NCBI RefSeq assembly: GCF_001423965.1
Contig: NZ_LMPV01000010.1
Span: 62,001 to 126,000, forward strand
Length of the DNA stretch: 64,000 nucleotides
Origin: Exiguobacterium sp. Leaf196
GTDB lineage: Bacteria; Bacillota; Bacilli; Exiguobacteriales; Exiguobacteriaceae
Reading direction: 5' to 3'
The position numbers were made by a program, and so were the translations under genes. How positions within the stretch are numbered: position 1 is the first letter of the stretch; every line of letters starts with the position of its first letter. Shown here in pieces: positions 56,143-61,077 of the stretch. Under the pieces are notes generated by a model. That model had not been told where the DNA came from and made no database searches. It saw only the letters and a list, made by a program, of their open reading frames with translations.

Positions 56143-56565
56143 ATGTATACAATCGAACAAATCAAGGAAGTCATTCCGCACCGGTATCCGTTTTTACTCG
56201 TTGACCGCATTTTAGAAGTCGAAGAGGGCAAACGTGCCGTTGGAATCAAGAACGTGACGGCGAACGAAGAATTCTTCAATGGTCATTTCCCAGAATACAA
56301 TGTCATGCCTGGCGTCTTGATCGTCGAAGCACTCGCACAAGTTGGTGCCTTCGCTGTGCTGAAGATGGAAGAAAACCAAGGGAAGCTTGCCTTCTTCGCA
56401 GGAATTGAAGGATGTCGCTTCAAACGTCAAGTCGTTCCCGGGGATCAGCTCCGCCTCGAAGTCGAATTGACGAAGGTCCGTGGACCAATTGGTAAAGGTC
56501 GTGCCACAGCAACAGTCGATGGGGAAGTCGCCTGTGTCGCTGAACTGACGTTTGCTATGAAGTGA
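56143..56565 (+). CDS. fabZ: 3-hydroxyacyl-ACP dehydratase FabZ
   Basis: Dehydration step of fatty acid elongation; 140 residues, hot-dog fold. Catalytic His in [42 protein letters not shown] opening is diagnostic. GGGAGC precedes the ATG. The position after mbl-flhO-flhP (with inserted genes) matches ywpB of B. subtilis. Confidence 0.96.
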   Translation: MYTIEQIKEVIPHRYPFLLVDRILEVEEGKRAVGIKNVTANEEFFNGHFPEYNVMPGVLIVEALAQVGAFAVLKMEENQGKLAFFAGIEGCRFKRQVVPGDQLRLEVELTKVRGPIGKGRATATVDGEVACVAELTFAMK

Positions 56566-56572
56566 AGCCAAC

Positions 56573-56995
56573 ATGAAACGCTGGCTGATCCCTCTCGCGA
56601 TTTCCTTACTTGTCATTCCGGGTTGTCAGCGCGCGGAACAAGCGAAGACCGCTTCCCCGACGGTCATCGTTGATCCCGTCAAGCGTGCTGGGCAGACCGA
56701 GAACATTTCCGCACAGGTCATGCTGACGGAAAATGATCGGATGCGTCTCGTCATCCGGACAGCGAATGACATTCGGCTCGATGATCAACAGGTCGATATC
56801 CGTCTCGATGTCGCCAATCAATCGATTCCGTTTCCGTTCGTCTCCTTCCAAGCGAAGAAGATGGGGGAAATCCGGACCTATACGTCCGATACGACGATTG
56901 AAAAAGAAGTCTTCGATGACCAGCGTCTTCCGGTCCTCATCATTGATGCAGGAGCAGGGCGTGGGATCGAGATTCCGCTTGAGATCGTTAAATAA
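56573..56995 (+). CDS. Small exported lipoprotein, unknown function
   Basis: A 140-residue protein with a lipoprotein signal peptide (lipobox VIPGC, Cys at residue 18) and a beta-rich domain (~40-140) with RMRLVIRTANDIRLDDQQVDIRLDV, possibly Ig-like. No family recognised. Starts 7 bases after fabZ and shares its terminator, so it is cotranscribed; its ribosome site (GAAGTGAAG region within fabZ's end) is weak. Confidence 0.72.
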   Translation: MKRWLIPLAISLLVIPGCQRAEQAKTASPTVIVDPVKRAGQTENISAQVMLTENDRMRLVIRTANDIRLDDQQVDIRLDVANQSIPFPFVSFQAKKMGEIRTYTSDTTIEKEVFDDQRLPVLIIDAGAGRGIEIPLEIVK

Positions 56996-57038
56996 GACAG
57001 CATGGTGAGCATTTTGCTCCAGATGCTGTCTTATTTTT
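56994..57038 (+). terminator. Terminator after fabZ-lipoprotein unit
   Basis: AAGACAGCAT (56994-57003) / ATGCTGTCTT (57023-57032) with inner GAGC/GCTC, then ATTTTTG. Confidence 0.92.
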
Positions 57039-57091
57039 GTTTTGTTTCAAGTCATCAGGGTAATCAAAACCTATACAAAGGAGGAATCAAT

Positions 57092-57406
57092 ATGGATCAC
57101 GCAGTACAGCAACGACTGACGGATTGTATTCTCGCCTGTAATCATTGTTTTGATGCCTGTCTGAATGAGGAACATGTCGGACATATGGCAGATTGTATTC
57201 GGCTTGATCGCGATTGTGCCGATATCTGTAGCTTATTGCTGCAAGCGATCGCTCGGAACAGCGCAAATGTCGCGGTCCTTGCAAAGGCATGCCAAGAAAT
57301 TTGTGAAGCATGTGCGACTGAATGTAGTAAACATGATCATGACCACTGCCAAGCCTGTGCGAAAGCTTGTACGGAATGTGCAGAAGCGTGTCGCCAGCTT
57401 ATCTAA
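57092..57406 (+). CDS. Cys-rich four-helix-bundle copper-storage-like protein (DUF326)
   Basis: A 104-residue cytoplasmic protein with 16 Cys, mostly as CxxxC or CxxC on amphipathic helices: DCILACNHCFDACL, DCIRLDRDCADIC, ACQEICEACATEC, HCQACAKACTECAEAC. It matches the DUF326/Csp3 family, cytosolic bundles that store many Cu(I) ions; a His-rich loop KHDHDH lies before the last helix. AAAGGAGG precedes the ATG at 57092; an upstream start at 57002 overlaps the previous terminator. No copper pump or chaperone gene is nearby. Confidence 0.88.
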   Translation: MDHAVQQRLTDCILACNHCFDACLNEEHVGHMADCIRLDRDCADICSLLLQAIARNSANVAVLAKACQEICEACATECSKHDHDHCQACAKACTECAEACRQLI

Positions 57407-57407
57407 T

Positions 57408-57436
57408 ACCTTGTCCTTGGACGAGGTTTTTTTATT
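57408..57436 (+). terminator. Terminator of the Cys-rich gene
   Basis: ACCTTGTC (57408-57415) / GACGAGGT (57420-57427), one G-T mismatch, then T7. Confidence 0.85.
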
Positions 57437-57518
57437 ATAAAAAAATAGCAAGAATTCAAGATTTCTTCTGGTTATTTTTGGCGGATTTGTTTACTATTTA
57501 GGGAGGTAATATTAAATC

Positions 57519-57545
57519 ATGATAGGAGCATACATACACTCATGA
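57519..57545 (+). other. Eight-codon upstream open reading frame
   Basis: ATG at 57519, encoding MIGAYIHS, with stop TGA at 57543-57545 overlapping the surface protein ATG (57542) as ATGA. GGGAGG at 57501-57506 precedes it by 12 bases. The main gene has only AGGAG 13 bases upstream, so translation may depend on coupling through this small frame. Confidence 0.4.
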
Positions 57546-59143
57546 AAAAACTTAGCTTACTTTTGATGGCACTCGTTGTTGCATTTGGTCTGAAGTTACC
57601 GGTCTATGCAGAAACAGTCGAGTGGGACGTCACAGGAACGGGCACAGGTCCGTACACGTTGACGTTTGAAGGCACAGGCATCGTCGATATCACGTCTGAG
57701 ACAGCACTTGTCTTTGAAGACGGCGTAACAGGGGAAGATGTCAACATCGAAGAGACACCGGTCGTGACGTTTACGGCAGAGACGGCACCTGTCGTCAAGG
57801 TCGTCTCAGCAGATGGACAGCGGACGGTTCTCGTCCAGTTCGGTAAAGTCGTTACACCAGATGAGCCGACGACAGACGAACCGACAACAGACGAACCGAC
57901 GACAGAGACACCAAAGATGGATGAGCCGGTCACAGAAGATCCAGCGACAGACGAACCCGTCAAGGAAGAACCAACACCGGAAGAGCCTGTGAAAGAAGAT
58001 CCAGTCAAAGAAGAGCCGGTCACGGAAGAACCAACGACCGAAAAACCGGAGACAGGTGATGACGCGACACCGACACCAGTCGAAACACCGACGACGGCAA
58101 CGATCGAAGGAACGATCTGGTTTGATGAGAACGAGGACGGGATCCGTCAAGAGAAGGAAACACGTCTCGATGATATCCTCGTCTCTTTGATGAATCGGAA
58201 CGAAGATGTCATCGATGAAGCCTACACGAAGAACGGCGCATACAGCTTCAAGAATTTGAAGCCAGGAACATATGAAGTGGAAGTCGACGGATATGATATG
58301 GGTTATTACTTCTATTCCGAGCAAAACGTCGGTGACGACCGGACGATCGATTCCGATGTCGACGAAGACATGGGAACGAAGAAAGTCCGTCTTGTTGCAG
58401 GACAAACGGAAGTGATTGATGCAGGAATCTACGGCGACGAAGAGCTCGATGGTATGTTCGAACATTGGTTAGCCGTCGTCAACTTCTTGGATGCGAACGG
58501 CAACCAAAAGCCAGATTATGACGAAGGAACAGTTCCTGCGACATATACGGTGACGGATGCAATCACAGGAAAAGATGTCTATCAAGAGAAGATTTCGAAA
58601 GATGACTTAATGATGATCCAGCTCGATCCAGGAACATACACAGTCAAGACGGAAGTCGCAGAAGGCTACACGGTCAAAGCGATGCACCATCTTGACATGG
58701 ATGACTTAATGATGGATATGGACGAAGAAATGTATGAAGATTATGAGTCATTCGCTCAGCAAGCAAAAGCGATGAAATTGATGGCGAACGATGAAGAAGC
58801 CTTGACGCCAGAAGAACAAGAAATGGTGGATGAGTTGTTGAAGTACTTTGAGCGGAAATCACCGGAAGCGGGTGTGACGATCGAAGAAGGTAGCTTCGGT
58901 ACGATCTTGCTCGCAGAAATTGCGAAAGTAGAACCGGTCGCGAAGCCGACGCCGACGCCAACATCAACACCAACGGCAACAAAAACGCCAGTCAAAGCAG
59001 TCGATGCTGCGGCAAAACAGTCGACGCCAACAACAACGGGAACATTACCACAAGCTGGGGAAGACAAGCCATTCCCATATGCAGCAACAGGAGCAGGTCT
59101 TGCTGTCGTGGGTCTTTGGTTACTCGTACGTCGTGGAGCATAA
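57542..59143 (+). CDS. Cell-wall-anchored surface protein with SdrD-B-like domain and LPQAG signal
   Basis: A 533-residue exported protein. Signal peptide cleaved near VYA (residue 23); N-terminal beta domain ~24-105; Pro/Glu/Thr repeats (EEP, DEPTT units, ~106-180) that likely span the wall; SdrD-B-like domain ~186-305 (ATIEGTIWFDENEDGIRQE, YSFKNLKPGTYEVEVDG); a second domain ~310-480; Pro/Thr stalk; LPQAG (502-506), hydrophobic helix, and RRGA tail. LPQAG is an LPXTG variant with Ala at position 4. The class F sortase at 53 kb is one candidate anchor enzyme. Confidence 0.88.
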   Translation: MKKLSLLLMALVVAFGLKLPVYAETVEWDVTGTGTGPYTLTFEGTGIVDITSETALVFEDGVTGEDVNIEETPVVTFTAETAPVVKVVSADGQRTVLVQFGKVVTPDEPTTDEPTTDEPTTETPKMDEPVTEDPATDEPVKEEPTPEEPVKEDPVKEEPVTEEPTTEKPETGDDATPTPVETPTTATIEGTIWFDENEDGIRQEKETRLDDILVSLMNRNEDVIDEAYTKNGAYSFKNLKPGTYEVEVDGYDMGYYFYSEQNVGDDRTIDSDVDEDMGTKKVRLVAGQTEVIDAGIYGDEELDGMFEHWLAVVNFLDANGNQKPDYDEGTVPATYTVTDAITGKDVYQEKISKDDLMMIQLDPGTYTVKTEVAEGYTVKAMHHLDMDDLMMDMDEEMYEDYESFAQQAKAMKLMANDEEALTPEEQEMVDELLKYFERKSPEAGVTIEEGSFGTILLAEIAKVEPVAKPTPTPTSTPTATKTPVKAVDAAAKQSTPTTTGTLPQAGEDKPFPYAATGAGLAVVGLWLLVRRGA

Positions 59144-59150
59144 TCATTAC

Positions 59151-59186
59151 AGAGGGACCTTCTATAGGAAGGTCTCTTTTTTTTTG
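59151..59186 (+). terminator. Terminator of surface protein gene
   Basis: AGAGGGACCTTC (59151-59162) / GGAAGGTCTCT (59167-59177), then nine T residues. Confidence 0.94.
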
Positions 59187-59199
59187 ATGTGTGTATCCT

Positions 59200-59229
59200 T
59201 TGACACACACGCACACATGTGTGTATAGT
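59200..59229 (+). promoter_or_regulatory. Promoter with palindromic operator of the HTH gene
   Basis: TTGACA (59200-59205), 18-base spacer, TATAGT (59224-59229). The spacer ends in a perfect palindrome CACACATGTGTG (59212-59223); a further GTGTGT (59189-59194) pairs with ACACAC (59203-59208). Likely autoregulatory. Confidence 0.82.
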
Positions 59230-59261
59230 GAAGATACTACTAGAAGAAAAGAGGGATGACG

Positions 59262-59687
59262 ATGTTAACGACAAAACAGATTAGTGAATTGTTGCGCGTC
59301 TCAGAAGAAACGGTCCGTCGCTGGATCCGGACAGGTGAATTACATGCCGAACAGGACGGAAAAGGGTATCTCGTCGATGAGTTAGCGCTGAAGCGTCTCG
59401 TTGATCAGAAGTCACAAATTCCAGGTACAGCGATGAATAAGATTCTCCCGCTCATCCAAGACATGTTCGGACCGGAAGCAGCGCAGTTTGCGAAATCGAA
59501 CCTGTTCGACCCGCTCCGTCAATCGATGGAACAGGCACCCCCGAAACCGGAAGCGTCGACAGAGTCACTCGCGGAAGAACTCGATCGCCTGAAACGGAAA
59601 AAACGTCGTCTTGAACTCGAACATGAACTGAAGTTACTAGAGATTGAAGAAAAAATTGCGGCGATTGAACGGAAAGTTCAATCGTAA
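59262..59687 (+). CDS. Excisionase/MerR-like HTH protein with C-terminal coiled coil
   Basis: A 141-residue DNA-binding protein: helix-turn-helix at residues ~1-50 (TTKQISELLRVSEETVRRWIRTGELHA), a middle helical segment (IPGTAMNKILPLIQDMFGPEA), and a highly charged coiled coil at ~100-140 (EELDRLKRKKRRLELEHELKLLEIEEKI). The HTH resembles excisionase/AlpA or MerR-type domains. ATG at 59262 is favoured over 59256 on spacing to GAGGG. Single gene with a palindrome in its promoter. Not part of a recognisable phage or island. Confidence 0.78.
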   Translation: MLTTKQISELLRVSEETVRRWIRTGELHAEQDGKGYLVDELALKRLVDQKSQIPGTAMNKILPLIQDMFGPEAAQFAKSNLFDPLRQSMEQAPPKPEASTESLAEELDRLKRKKRRLELEHELKLLEIEEKIAAIERKVQS

Positions 59688-59692
59688 ATATA

Positions 59693-59730
59693 AAAAGCGA
59701 TGTCCCTGACCTAGGAGACATCGCTTTTCG
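59693..59730 (+). terminator. Terminator of HTH gene
   Basis: AAAAGCGATGTC (59693-59704) / GACATCGCTTTT (59717-59728). It also ends the convergent minus-strand gene region. Confidence 0.9.
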
Positions 59731-59753
59731 TTTCGCTACAAGAAAAACCCACT

Positions 59754-60014
59754 TCACGAGGCGGAAGGGGTTTTGTCGTTTGCTTGTTTCTTTTTACGTT
59801 GCCAGTACCAGTAGGCAAGTCCCAGTCCAATCGGGATTGCAGCCAGATACGGATTGGCTTCGATGAAGCCGATCATCTCAAAGAGCGCGAACCATCCACT
59901 GAGTAAACCGAGGATGAGTAAAATCGTCCGTAGTGCTTCGGGAAGCTTGCGGATCCGATACGCAATGAGACAGACGAGGCAAAAGATAATGATAGCCACG
60001 AGCATTCCTCCCAT
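59754..60014 (-). CDS. Small membrane protein, unknown function
   Basis: Up to 86 residues with two or three hydrophobic helices (VAIIIFCLVCLIAYRI, TILLILGLLSGWFALFEMIGFI, YLAAIPIGLGLAYWYW) and a basic tail. Start is uncertain: ATG at 60014, ATG at 60005, or GTG at 59999, the last best spaced from GGGAGG. Minus-strand TATACT with TCGAAA at 17 bases upstream is a plausible promoter. No family recognised. Confidence 0.65.
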   Translation of the reverse strand: MGGMLVAIIIFCLVCLIAYRIRKLPEALRTILLILGLLSGWFALFEMIGFIEANPYLAAIPIGLGLAYWYWQRKKKQANDKTPSAS

Positions 60015-60117
60015 TCCCGTAATCCAGTATAGCGTATTCGGAAAGCTTTTTCGATGTTGAATGATGTGAAATGATTCGGATCAGTTCCGAACAATCGAAC
60101 CATTTGACCTGTCATGA

Positions 60118-60150
60118 TAGGTGAGCCCCACGCGGACTCACCTATTTTTT
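60118..60150 (+). terminator. Terminator-like attenuator upstream of the 60170 gene
   Basis: TAGGTGAG (60118-60125) / CTCACCTA (60137-60144) followed by TTTTTT, 20 bases before the start codon. No plus-strand gene ends here, so it may attenuate the following gene. Confidence 0.65.
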
Positions 60151-60169
60151 GATGAAAAGGAGCAGACGA

Positions 60170-60580
60170 ATGGTCATTGATTATTTCGCAGTCTTACCGA
60201 GTGGTAAAAAAGGAGCGCTAGAGCCGCACTGTCTGACGCAAGGTACCTGGTATCAGCGTATCAATGAGGAGTTGTTCCGGGCAATTCATTACGGGGCGGG
60301 CATCATCCGGATACGAGACAAGGGAGCGGAGCTGCGGATTCCGATTGAGTTCGGGTTCGGTTATGTCCTCCAGTACTTGCGCCAGTTCACGGAAGCGGAG
60401 CGACAGGACGGACGAAAGCGTCATGTCTTGCAACGTCAACTTGATTGGATTGGTCGTGGATTACCGATTGAACTCAAACGACGTGGATCAAAAATCGAGA
60501 TGTGGGCCGATGATGTGCATCGGCTACATCGTGAATCATTTCTTCGGGCAATCGAAAAAGCAGATCATTTCATCTCATGA
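60170..60580 (+). CDS. Conserved hypothetical protein, basic, 136 residues
   Basis: Soluble, positively charged protein (VIDYFAVLPSGKKGALEPHCLTQGTWYQ at the start; LDWIGRGLPIELKRRGSKIEMWADDVHRL later). Mixed alpha/beta composition; no motif or family recognised. ATG at 60170 follows AAAAGGAGC; in-frame start at 60149 overlaps the attenuator tail. A terminator-like hairpin lies directly upstream, so expression may be controlled by attenuation. Confidence 0.65.
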   Translation: MVIDYFAVLPSGKKGALEPHCLTQGTWYQRINEELFRAIHYGAGIIRIRDKGAELRIPIEFGFGYVLQYLRQFTEAERQDGRKRHVLQRQLDWIGRGLPIELKRRGSKIEMWADDVHRLHRESFLRAIEKADHFIS

Positions 60581-60630
60581 AATCAAACTTTATTTTAGTA
60601 AAACGAAAACAAGACAAAAACTTAATACTA

Positions 60631-60644
60631 TGTAAGCGTTTTCT
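60631..60644 (+). promoter_or_regulatory. cre-like site
   Basis: TGTAAGCGTTTTCT, one mismatch from the CcpA operator consensus, 13-20 bases before an orphan Shine-Dalgarno. The gene it would control is not apparent. Confidence 0.6.
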
Positions 60645-60986
60645 TTAAGGAGGTAAATCCAAAAATTAATTTCCATGTACAGCCCATATAAATATATTTT
60701 AACTTACTACTATTCACCTATTTTTTACAAAAAATCTATTGTGGCGTCTTTTCTAGTTTTGTATATTTGACGTGTAGCATTCTTACCGATTCTCAAAAAC
60801 GAAACGGTGGTGTGCACGAATCTACAATAAAAATAGCTTTTTGAAGCGGTTTTGGCAGTATCTTTAGTTCATCCCAATCGGATACATATGAATCACGGAT
60901 AGATCGTCTTGATGATAGACGAATGATCGCACGTGAAACAGAACGTACTCCTCCTAAGACGACTAAAGAATTTTTTGACTGCTCTA

Positions 60987-61012
60987 AAGTAAAATATTTC
61001 TATATTTTACTT
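60987..61012 (+). promoter_or_regulatory. Perfect inverted repeat in the S-layer-like gene leader
   Basis: AAGTAAAATAT (60987-60997), four-base loop, ATATTTTACTT (61002-61012); ~65 bases before the start codon. It could be a 5' mRNA stabilising hairpin or an operator. Confidence 0.65.
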
Positions 61013-61077
61013 ATATTGTAGATTTAAAATTGGGATTTTCGCTTTTGATTTGTTAGAAAAGAGGAGGAATAGTAAAC

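Larger units (their letters stand above)
60581..61077 (+). other. AT-rich leader region before the S-layer-like gene
   Basis: No gene seen over ~500 bases. It holds an isolated cre-like site (60631-60644) followed by AAGGAGGT (60647-60654) without an open frame, a TCGTCT/AGACGA hairpin near 60905-60925, and an 11-bp perfect inverted repeat (60987-60997 with 61002-61012). TTGACT at 60975-60980 is the best -35 for the next gene. Confidence 0.55.

Noticed and set aside
57860-58075. Short repeats resembling a CRISPR-like array
   Set aside because: They are in-frame codon repeats (DEPTT, EEPV) with no fixed spacer length; no cas genes are present.
57806-58465. 219-codon minus-strand open frame over the LPQAG surface protein
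   Set aside because: Low-complexity shadow created by the Pro/Glu repeats on the other strand.
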